From a virus, in the IMG/VR virus record IMGVR_UViG_3300028581_000302, positions 1-20,670 of that record: a stretch of 20,670 bases of DNA; one strand, given 5' to 3'. Position 1 is the stretch's first letter. Each line of letters begins with the position of its first letter. A model generated the notes under the pieces. That model had not been told where the DNA came from, made no database searches, and saw only the letters and a list, made by a program, of their open reading frames with translations. The position numbers were made by a program, and so were the translations under genes. Of this stretch, positions 14,296 through 20,670 are shown in pieces.

Positions 14296-14333
14296 AAGGA
14301 TAATCCAAAAAATGGGTTATCCTTATTTTTTTT
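14296..14333 (+). terminator. Rho-independent terminator
   Basis: An 11-bp stem (AAGGATAATCC with GGGTTATCCTT, one G-U pair) with a 7-base loop is followed by A and a run of eight T. It lies 22 bases after the stop at 14273. Confidence 0.92.
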
Positions 14334-14343
14334 GTCCATATAC

Positions 14344-14351
14344 AATATTTA
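14344..14351 (+). promoter_or_regulatory. ATATTTAT motif, distal copy before the scaffold gene
   Basis: This is an exact copy 97 bases before the scaffold ATG, just after the terminator. With the copy at 14418 it would form a tandem promoter pair for the scaffold and capsid genes. Confidence 0.3.
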
Positions 14352-14417
14352 TGTTATATAAAATAATCTTTTTTGTATGGTATTATCTACAAAAAAATAT
14401 TTTTTTAAAAAATTAAC

Positions 14418-14425
14418 ATATTTAT
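14418..14425 (+). promoter_or_regulatory. ATATTTAT motif, candidate late promoter element (scaffold and capsid)
   Basis: This is an exact copy 23 bases before ATG 14441. No motif or terminator lies between this gene and the capsid gene, so both probably share this transcript. Confidence 0.42.
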
Positions 14426-14440
14426 ATAATAAAAAACGAA

Positions 14441-16042
14441 ATGGCTGAAAATAAATCATTAGTTGAAGAAGCAATACTACAAATGAAAAATTTGGAAGAC
14501 GTTGTAACTGAAAATGCAAAAGGAATACTTGCCTCAACAATGAGACAAGAAATCAAAGAATTGGTAAAAGAATCTCTCAAAGAACAAGACGATGAAGAGG
14601 TTGAAGATGAAGAAGATGATATGGACATAGAAGATGATGTGGACATTGATGACGCCTCTATGGATTTAGAGGACGATGATATGGATATTGAAGACGATAT
14701 GGATATGTCAGAACCGAATATGGAGGTTGATACAATAGACCTAACAAAACAACCAGCTTCAGAAGTTTTAAGAGTATTCAAACTTTTAAGTCCTGAAGAT
14801 GAAATCGTTGTAACCAAAGATACTGCGGGCAACATAAACTTAAAAGACAATGAAACAAATAAAGAGTATATGATTGTTAGCGAAGGTATGGATGAATACG
14901 ATGAATACGATGAAATGTATCATTCTAATGAAATGATGGAAATGGACGATATGGACATGGATATGATGGAAATGGACGATATGGACATGGATATGATGGA
15001 AATGGACGATATGGGTTATGGTATGAATCATCAATACGATGAAGAAGAAGAAACTTTATACGAAATTGAAATGGATGACTCTGATGTTGAATCAGCATTT
15101 GAAGATGAATTTGGAGAAGGTTTTGAAGAAGAAGAAAATTATTCAGACGAGGAATTCTTTGAAGATTTTGAAGAGGAAGAAAATTATTCAGACGAGGAAT
15201 TCTTTGAAGGTTTTGAAGAGGAAGAAAATTATTCAGACGAGGAATTCTTTGAAGGTTTTGAAGAGGAAGAAGACAATGAATTTATGACGGAATCAAAAAA
15301 ATCCACAAAAAAACCAAAAGGTATGGGTTTTGGCTCAGCATCTAAATTTAAGTATTCTAGTAAAACTACTGATTACCCAACTAAAAAACAACCACAAGGC
15401 ACTAGAGGTGTAGGTATGGGTAAACCTAAAAAAGATATTTACAAATCTGATTCTCCAAGTTTTGATGGTGAGTTTTCAAAGAAACCAACATCATCAAGAA
15501 AAGAAAATATGGCTAAACCAATGAAACCAATGATGAAAAAAATGGAAACAAAGGAAGCGTCACGTACTTTAGGAAATGGTAAATATTGGGGTAGAGAAGG
15601 TCTTCCGAAACCAAAAGCCGCACCACGTCACATCAGAAAAGAATCTATTGACAATTCTGAACTTGAAATCCTTAGAGAAAAAAATGAAGAGTATAGAAAA
15701 GCATTAAATATTTTTAGAACTAAACTTGATGAAGTTGCAATCTTCAATTCTAATTTGGCGTACGCAACTAGATTGTTTACAGAACATTCAACTTCAAAAC
15801 AAGAAAAAATTAATATTCTACAAAGATTTGATGGTGTTGAAACTCTTAAAGAATCAAAAAATCTATACAAAGTATTAAAAGACGAACTAACAAGTTCAAA
15901 ACCTCAACAAGTTAATGAATCAGTTGAAAGGACAATTCAAAAATCACCTTCAACAGGTTCAGCGATTAACTTAATTGAATCAAAAACATACGAAAATCCC
16001 CAATTCCTAAGAATGAAGGATTTGATGTCTAAATTAAAATAA
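14441..16042 (+). CDS. Acidic prohead core scaffolding protein candidate (gp22-like position)
   Basis: This 533-residue protein lies directly before the major capsid gene, the place of T4 gp22, the main scaffold of the prohead core. It has a helical N terminus (LVEEAILQMKNLEDVV, then a KELVKESLKEQ helix), a long Asp/Glu/Met-rich middle with tandem repeats (14933-15014 and 15121-15280), a basic Lys/Pro/Gly linker (about residues 285-395), and a coiled-coil-like C-terminal part (ELEILREKNEEYRKALNIFR; FNSNLAYATRLFTEH). The C-terminal half matches the general look of phage core proteins. LIE-Ser near residues 513-516 fits a gp21-type cleavage site. T4 gp22 is about half as long; the surplus is the repeat and linker region. 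The assignment rests on position, acidity and coiled coil, not on a recognised motif. Confidence 0.75.
   Translation: MAENKSLVEEAILQMKNLEDVVTENAKGILASTMRQEIKELVKESLKEQDDEEVEDEEDDMDIEDDVDIDDASMDLEDDDMDIEDDMDMSEPNMEVDTIDLTKQPASEVLRVFKLLSPEDEIVVTKDTAGNINLKDNETNKEYMIVSEGMDEYDEYDEMYHSNEMMEMDDMDMDMMEMDDMDMDMMEMDDMGYGMNHQYDEEEETLYEIEMDDSDVESAFEDEFGEGFEEEENYSDEEFFEDFEEEENYSDEEFFEGFEEEENYSDEEFFEGFEEEEDNEFMTESKKSTKKPKGMGFGSASKFKYSSKTTDYPTKKQPQGTRGVGMGKPKKDIYKSDSPSFDGEFSKKPTSSRKENMAKPMKPMMKKMETKEASRTLGNGKYWGREGLPKPKAAPRHIRKESIDNSELEILREKNEEYRKALNIFRTKLDEVAIFNSNLAYATRLFTEHSTSKQEKINILQRFDGVETLKESKNLYKVLKDELTSSKPQQVNESVERTIQKSPSTGSAINLIESKTYENPQFLRMKDLMSKLK
14933..15014 (+). repeat. 30-bp tandem repeat (Met/Asp-rich, 10-aa unit)
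   Basis: Two identical 30-bp units at 14941-14970 and 14971-15000, with partial units on both sides, encode EMDDMDMDMM. The period is a multiple of three, so unit gain or loss keeps the frame. Confidence 0.92.
15121..15280 (+). repeat. 45-bp tandem repeat (15-aa acidic/aromatic unit)
   Basis: There are three full units (15121-15165, 15166-15210, 15211-15255) and a partial fourth. Units 2 and 3 are identical; unit 1 differs at two bases. Each encodes FEEEENYSDEEFFEG or its D variant. Confidence 0.93.
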
Positions 16043-16059
16043 ACAAAAACAAATACAAA

Positions 16060-17913
16060 ATGGGAGCATTATTAGAAAGCGGTCTTGTTGGTAATATTGG
16101 TTTGAAACACCTTAAAGTTATCAAAGAAGATACAATTAACAAATGGGATAGATTAGGATTCCTTGATGGCCTTAGAGGTCACCTAAAAGAAAACGTAGCT
16201 CAGTTATATGAAAACCAAGCTTCATACTTAATCAATGAGGCGACTTCTGACGCAAGCTCAGGTTCTTTTGAAACTGTAGTATTTCCAATCCTTAGACGTG
16301 TATTCTCTAAATTATTGGCGAATGATATCGTATCTGTACAAGCAATGAACTTACCTATCGGTAAATTGTTCTACTTCGTACCTAAAATCCAAGGTTATGC
16401 TTCGGGTGGAACTGGTTCGGACACTTACGCTGAACACTATTCACCTCTTGGAGCTCCAGGTAACTATCCTGGACAAGGAGTTGGATTTAATACTGGTTAC
16501 GAAGGCACTGGAGCATTTGCAAAAAATCTTTATGATTTGTTTTATGAAGGTAGTGAACCTGGTCTAGAACCAGCTGGTCTTTTTGATTACTCAAAAGGTG
16601 CATGGACAGCAATTTCTCAAAACACTCAACTAGTTCAGTGGTCAAATGGTTCACTTGTTGAATCGACAGGTATTACTCAAACTCAAGTTGGTATTAGAAA
16701 AATTTTGATGAAACTTTGTGGATGGAATTCTTATCAAGGATGGGGTAAACTTGTCGGACCTGATGGTGCTGAAGTTGATTCTGAAACATTCTTAGCTGAC
16801 CTTAAAATTATTGCAACTTCAAATTTCTCTGTTGAAGCATCGCCATGTCCTATTACGGTCGGTCAACCACTTTTATTCCGTGTTGTAACACAACAATATG
16901 GTAAATCAATTGTAAATCCAACATCAAGAAGAGTTCAAACAACTTTTCCAACAGGAACAGCTTCTGGTGCTGGAAATGGTGGTTCTTTTGAAAGTGTTTG
17001 TGACCCTGAAGGTTGTATCTATTTAGAAGTTGATTTATCATGTCCGGTTTGTGCTGATTGTGATTCGTCTACTTTAGATGGTTACACAGGTACAACTATT
17101 CTTTCTGCATCATCAGCTAGTTCATTTACTGCGGTATGGAGAAGATACCAAGAACTTGAATTTGAAGATAAAATTGGTGAAGTTTCTTTTGACCTTGAAT
17201 CTGTAACTGTTTCTGTGTCTGAAAGAAAACTTAGAGCACAATGGTCACCTGAATTAGCTCAAGACGTTGCGGCATTCCACAACATTGACGCTGAAGCAGA
17301 ATTGACTGCATTGTTATCTGAACAAGTTGCGGCTGAAATTGACCGTGAAATCCTTCGTGATTTACGTAAAGGTGCTGCTTGGAATTTAAGATGGGATTAC
17401 AACGGATGGAGAAGAATTTCTCAAACAACTTCTTACACTCAAAAAGATTGGAATCAAACTTTGATTACAGCAATCAACCAATTGTCAGCTCAAATCCACA
17501 AATCAACTCTTAGAGGTGGTGCTAACTGGATTGTTGTTTCTTCTGAGGTTTCTGCAATCTTTGATGACCTTGAATACTTCCACGTATCAAATGCTTCTCC
17601 TGAACAAGACCAATACAATATGGGTATTGAAAGAGTAGGAACATTGGCTGGTAGATACCAAGTATATCGTGACCCTTACTTCCCACCTAACCAAGTGTTA
17701 ATCGGACATAAAGGAACATCATTGTTAGATACTGGTTATATCTATGCTCCGTATGTGCCACTTCAATTGACACCTACAATGTATAATCCATTTAACTTTA
17801 CTCCTATCAAGGGTATTATGACAAGATACGCGAAGAAAATGGTTAATAATAGATTTTATGGACGTATTACAGTTGATGGTGTTAGAACATTTGACTTACA
17901 AGAATTGAGATAA
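16060..17913 (+). CDS. Major capsid protein precursor (gp23-like)
   Basis: This 617-residue protein has the clear signature of T4 gp23-type capsid proteins near its N terminus: SFETVVFPILRRVFSKLLANDIVSVQAMNLPIGKLFYF (given here as separate overlapping family features: FPILRRVF, then NLPIGKLFYF). Residues 1-60 look like the removable propeptide; INE-Ala at 58-61 fits the (I/L)-x-E site of gp21-type proteases and sits near the T4 cleavage point (after residue 65). The C-terminal half (FDLESVTVSVSERKLRAQWS, AELTALLSEQVAAEIDREIL) is also gp23-like. It is about 100 residues longer than T4 gp23, with an insertion that holds five clustered cysteines (314, 319, 328, 331, 334). The start ATG follows the scaffold stop by 17 bases, and a strong terminator follows. 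Codon use has more C-ending codons than neighbours, as expected of a highly expressed gene. Confidence 0.96.
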   Translation: MGALLESGLVGNIGLKHLKVIKEDTINKWDRLGFLDGLRGHLKENVAQLYENQASYLINEATSDASSGSFETVVFPILRRVFSKLLANDIVSVQAMNLPIGKLFYFVPKIQGYASGGTGSDTYAEHYSPLGAPGNYPGQGVGFNTGYEGTGAFAKNLYDLFYEGSEPGLEPAGLFDYSKGAWTAISQNTQLVQWSNGSLVESTGITQTQVGIRKILMKLCGWNSYQGWGKLVGPDGAEVDSETFLADLKIIATSNFSVEASPCPITVGQPLLFRVVTQQYGKSIVNPTSRRVQTTFPTGTASGAGNGGSFESVCDPEGCIYLEVDLSCPVCADCDSSTLDGYTGTTILSASSASSFTAVWRRYQELEFEDKIGEVSFDLESVTVSVSERKLRAQWSPELAQDVAAFHNIDAEAELTALLSEQVAAEIDREILRDLRKGAAWNLRWDYNGWRRISQTTSYTQKDWNQTLITAINQLSAQIHKSTLRGGANWIVVSSEVSAIFDDLEYFHVSNASPEQDQYNMGIERVGTLAGRYQVYRDPYFPPNQVLIGHKGTSLLDTGYIYAPYVPLQLTPTMYNPFNFTPIKGIMTRYAKKMVNNRFYGRITVDGVRTFDLQELR

Positions 17914-17935
17914 TCAATCATAGTTAATATTGATG

Positions 17936-17966
17936 AGAGGGACAAGTTTTTGTCCCTCTTTTTTTT
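17936..17966 (+). terminator. Rho-independent terminator after the capsid gene
   Basis: A perfect 10-bp stem (AGAGGGACAA with TTGTCCCTCT) with a 4-base loop (GTTT) is followed by a run of T. Confidence 0.95.
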
Positions 17967-17995
17967 ATGGGTTAAAATTAAATGGATTGACTTAG

Positions 17996-18003
17996 ATATT
18001 TAT
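17996..18003 (+). promoter_or_regulatory. ATATTTAT motif before the free-standing endonuclease gene
   Basis: This is an exact copy 31 bases before ATG 18027 and after the capsid terminator, giving the endonuclease its own transcript start if the motif is a promoter. Confidence 0.38.
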
Positions 18004-18026
18004 TTATATATAATTAAATAAAAACT

Positions 18027-19730
18027 ATGTCATTAACAATACCACAGATAGATAACATTATAGAACTCTATACCAATCAAGGATATTCTACTCATAAATT
18101 GGCAGAACTTTATAAAGTTGGTCATAGAAAAATTAGTCAAATATTAAAAGATAATAATGTTGAGATTAAAAAAAGGGGCGGTCAAATTAAGATTGGTAAT
18201 AGTAATAATTTAGAAAAATCTAAGGTAAACAAATACACATCAGAGGATAAGGAACTTATCGCTAAATGTAAGAAAACTGATATTACTATAAATGACCCCA
18301 ACAATTTATCAGGTAAATTAACAAAACACATCATAGAAATATATGGTGATGTTAATATTCCAACAAACACTTATCAAAGAAAAAAATATGAACAAATTAA
18401 TGGTAAAAAGTGGTTTGAGGAGTATTTTGATATTATAGAAGTTGACAAAGATGTTAAAAGAAAATGTAATTTATGTGATTGGGGAACAACTGACATATAT
18501 AATAAATCAGGTTGTTTTACCAATCATATTGAAAATGAACATAAGATTACTCTTGATGAATATTTATTCCAATTCCCAAATGATATACAGTACCACCACA
18601 ATTACATTAAAAGAACTGATAGAGAGAAAGAGTTATTGTTGGAAGAAAACTTCGTAATATGTCAATTGTGTAATGAAAAGATGAAGGGTATATCAAATAC
18701 ACATCTAAAGAATAAACACAACATAAGTGTTGAAGAATACAAACTAAAATTTCCAAACTCTAAAATTGTATCTGAGTCTACCTCTAATATTTTGAGTGAA
18801 CTTATTAAAGAAACTAATATTAATTTTCAACCAACTTGGACATCAAAAGGTGAAACTGAAATTAAGGAGTTTATTGAGGGTTTAGGGTTTGAGATATATA
18901 AGGGTAAAAATAGAAAACTATTGGAAGGTAAAGAAATTGATTTAATTATACCCTCAGTTAAAGTTGCAATAGAATATAATGGTTTATATTACCATACTGA
19001 AAATATGGGTAAGAATTCAGTTTATCATTTAAATAAAACTTTAGCGTGTAATCAGTTAGGTTATAAACTAATTCATATTTTTGAAGATGAGTGGGTTGTG
19101 AATAAAGAATTGACTAAATCAAAACTAAAACATATTCTTAGTGTAAGTGATGGGATTAAAATTGGGGCAAGAAAAGTTGTAGTGAATAAAATATCCAAAG
19201 AAGATAAATCATATTTTTTGGATGTGAGTCATATTCAAGGGAATGATAAATCTGACATATTTTATGGCGCTTATTATAATGAGATTTTGGTTGGTGTTAT
19301 GACATTTAATAGTCAAAGAAATATGACAAAGAATATTGAAGGTGAATATGAATTAAGTAGATTCTCAACAAGACAAGAATATGTCATAAGTGGATTGGCT
19401 TCTAAAATATTAAAACAATTTATTAATGATTATTCTCCAAGTAGTATAATAAGTTTTGCAGATAGAAGATGGACTACCAATGGAAACAATAATATGTATA
19501 CAAAATTAGGATTTGAATTGGTATCAATATTGAAACCTACATATTTTTATTATTCGTCAAAGATGAATAGATATAAAAGATATCATAAATTTTCTTTTGG
19601 GAAGAATAGTCTTAAAAAGAAATATAATGAAATTGATTTTACCAAAAGTGAAAGTGAACTTACAAAAGAGTTGGGATACTCCAAGATATGGGATTGTGGT
19701 TTATTTAAGTATCGGATTAATTTTTATTGA
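18027..19730 (+). CDS. Free-standing homing endonuclease (Vsr/EDxHD-like) with HTH, zinc fingers and a C-terminal acyltransferase-like domain
   Basis: The order over 567 residues starts with a helix-turn-helix near 5-45 (IDNIIELYTNQGYSTHKLAE, then VGHRKISQILK). Two zinc-finger-like elements follow: CNLC at 147-150 with later H..H, and CQLC at 212-215 with HLKNKH. The nuclease-like core has EIDLII from Glu303, EYNGLYYH from Glu316, and GYKLIHIFEDEW around 340-352. The C-terminal region (about 380-567) carries VSHIQGNDKSD, ELSRFST and SIISFADRRWTTNGN. That last region recurs in phage endonuclease proteins and looks like a GNAT-type fold, function unknown. The gene sits between two transcription units, right behind the capsid gene, which suggests it targets the capsid-gene region of related phages. 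Its nuclease core resembles that of the gene at 5109-6290 but the rest differs. Confidence 0.82.
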   Translation: MSLTIPQIDNIIELYTNQGYSTHKLAELYKVGHRKISQILKDNNVEIKKRGGQIKIGNSNNLEKSKVNKYTSEDKELIAKCKKTDITINDPNNLSGKLTKHIIEIYGDVNIPTNTYQRKKYEQINGKKWFEEYFDIIEVDKDVKRKCNLCDWGTTDIYNKSGCFTNHIENEHKITLDEYLFQFPNDIQYHHNYIKRTDREKELLLEENFVICQLCNEKMKGISNTHLKNKHNISVEEYKLKFPNSKIVSESTSNILSELIKETNINFQPTWTSKGETEIKEFIEGLGFEIYKGKNRKLLEGKEIDLIIPSVKVAIEYNGLYYHTENMGKNSVYHLNKTLACNQLGYKLIHIFEDEWVVNKELTKSKLKHILSVSDGIKIGARKVVVNKISKEDKSYFLDVSHIQGNDKSDIFYGAYYNEILVGVMTFNSQRNMTKNIEGEYELSRFSTRQEYVISGLASKILKQFINDYSPSSIISFADRRWTTNGNNNMYTKLGFELVSILKPTYFYYSSKMNRYKRYHKFSFGKNSLKKKYNEIDFTKSESELTKELGYSKIWDCGLFKYRINFY

Positions 19731-19737
19731 AATTAAG

Positions 19738-19745
19738 ATATTTAT
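19738..19745 (+). promoter_or_regulatory. ATATTTAT motif, candidate late promoter element
   Basis: This is an exact copy 26 bases before ATG 19764, directly after the endonuclease stop. Confidence 0.4.
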
Positions 19746-19763
19746 AATAAAAAATTAATTACT

Positions 19764-20670
19764 ATGAAAAAATTATATTATTTAGATGAATCTGAAAAAG
19801 ATAGGATTTTGAATTTACATAACAAACATAAGGGAAATTTGTTGAATGAACAAGCACCATATGAGATACAACAAGACGGTGGTGGTTGGACAGATTCGGC
19901 TAAAACCCAATTTAATGCTAAATTAAATAATTTTGGTACTGGAAGAGGAGCATTTACAACTGGGATTATTGATTTTTGTAAAAAAGAATATGATAAATCT
20001 TTCCCAAAAGGACCAAGTTTAGAGTTATCAGATATTCAAAAATTAACTAGTAATATTACTAGTGCAGCAAGAAAAGGTTCAATTAGTACTTTTGGTGTAA
20101 CTAATGGTAGAGGTATGAGTGAAGACGCAGTTAAAGAATTTGTAACTAATTTGCAGGCTTTTAATAATATGGCAAATGTATGTTATTCAGTTGCAAATAT
20201 AAGTACACGTGGTACTGTAGTGTCTGGTTATGAAAATATATTTGATACATTTGATGAAATTTATGCAAATGAAGGTAATTATGGTTACAAAAATGCAATT
20301 CTTGAAAATTTAAAATATTTAGCAGGTAAAACAAAAGTAATTGTGGATGACGCGACTAATCTTGACGCTTGTTTGAAAGTAAATAAAAATTTAACAAACA
20401 AAGAAGGCTCCCCTTGGTATTCTTACACAGTTCAGGGAAGAATATATAACTATGCTGTGGATGGGGATTGGTATAGCACTGATACAAATACAGAAAATAG
20501 AGACCCCAAAACAGTAAAAACATATTATAAATTTACTTGTGACAAAAACAATAAAATAATCCATACGATTGATAAAACAAAAAATGTAAATGTTGTTACT
20601 GCTGAAGGTGGCGGAGGTGGCGGAGATACTTATCCGGTTGCTGAAGGACATGTCTTTAACTCAGCAATGC
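19764..20670 (+). CDS. Hypothetical phage protein, likely virion-associated (3' end outside window)
   Basis: The frame is open from ATG 19764 to the last base (302 codons) with no stop, so the gene continues beyond the window. The N terminus has a short amphipathic helix (LDESEKDRILNLHNKH) followed by LLNE-Gln-Ala-Pro. This is similar in plan to the capsid-targeting peptides of T4 internal head proteins, which end in a gp21 cleavage site, though Gln after the Glu is not the preferred residue. The rest is a soluble-looking domain rich in Asn, Thr and aromatic residues, with an ATG-proximal helical part, a segment near WYSYTVQGRIYNYAV that looks beta-rich, and a Gly-rich linker (EGGGGGGD) close to the window end. 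I do not recognise the family. Confidence 0.75.
   Translation, partial: MKKLYYLDESEKDRILNLHNKHKGNLLNEQAPYEIQQDGGGWTDSAKTQFNAKLNNFGTGRGAFTTGIIDFCKKEYDKSFPKGPSLELSDIQKLTSNITSAARKGSISTFGVTNGRGMSEDAVKEFVTNLQAFNNMANVCYSVANISTRGTVVSGYENIFDTFDEIYANEGNYGYKNAILENLKYLAGKTKVIVDDATNLDACLKVNKNLTNKEGSPWYSYTVQGRIYNYAVDGDWYSTDTNTENRDPKTVKTYYKFTCDKNNKIIHTIDKTKNVNVVTAEGGGGGGDTYPVAEGHVFNSAM

Noticed and set aside
14369-14396. Inverted repeat TTTTTTGTA / TACAAAAAA between the terminator and the scaffold gene
   Set aside because: The stem is nearly all A-T and could be chance in this AT-rich gap; no function can be supported.
14422-14850. Long reverse-strand ORF (142 aa), very Ser-rich
   Set aside because: It is the antisense of the Asp/Glu-rich scaffold gene; GAT/GAA codons read backward give Ser/Ile/Phe. 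Low complexity and no start context.
20391-20651. Reverse-strand ORF of 86 aa at the window end
   Set aside because: It lies wholly within the forward gene starting at 19764, which is open to the edge and has a motif and start; the reverse product is Ile/Phe/Cys-rich antisense noise.
1-20670. tRNA genes, CRISPR arrays, insertion sequences
   Set aside because: No cloverleaf-like segment, spaced repeat array or transposase was recognised; the only repeats are in-frame coding repeats.

Overview
The window is a late-gene block of a tailed phage with a T4-like (myovirus-type) head-assembly module. The recognisable T4-type genes, in order, are terminase large subunit (gp17-like), portal (gp20-like), prohead protease (gp21-like), an acidic prohead-core scaffold candidate (gp22-like) and major capsid protein (gp23-like). 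The DNA is very AT-rich. Start codons are preceded by A-rich leaders without Shine-Dalgarno sequences, and the one reverse-strand gene encodes a ribosomal protein bS21 of the Bacteroidota type. Together these suggest a phage, probably aquatic or metagenomic, that infects a Bacteroidota (Flavobacteria-like) host. The host is an inference; no marker here names it.

Layout. Positions 1-3992 hold four forward genes of unknown function, three with strongly acidic low-complexity segments, closed by a terminator at 3995-4027. Positions 4050-8679 hold the terminase gene, broken into two ORFs by an atypical split intein (31-residue N part, 109-residue C part) with a separate homing-endonuclease gene between the halves. 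The second terminase ORF also carries a complete LAGLIDADG intein directly before the first nuclease aspartate. A 46-codon ORF follows, then the portal gene (8881-11832), interrupted by an HNH-type intein that begins with serine. Next come an unknown gene at the gp67/gp68 position (11853-12566), the reverse-strand bS21 gene, an unknown 152-residue gene, the prohead protease, a 71-residue gene and a terminator (14296-14333). The core scaffold candidate and major capsid protein follow, with a terminator at 17936-17966. A free-standing homing endonuclease lies behind the capsid gene, and the window ends inside a further gene that begins at 19764.

How it works together. Scaffold, portal, protease and capsid protein build the prohead, and the terminase packages DNA through the portal. 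Working terminase and portal require three protein-splicing events, one in trans and two in cis, catalysed by three unrelated-looking inteins with three different endonuclease types. The octamer ATATTTAT lies about 12-31 bases before eight start codons and is a candidate phage late-promoter element. The bS21 gene may let the phage alter host ribosome initiation. No tRNA, CRISPR array or insertion sequence was seen, and no stretch over 300 bases lacks a gene.
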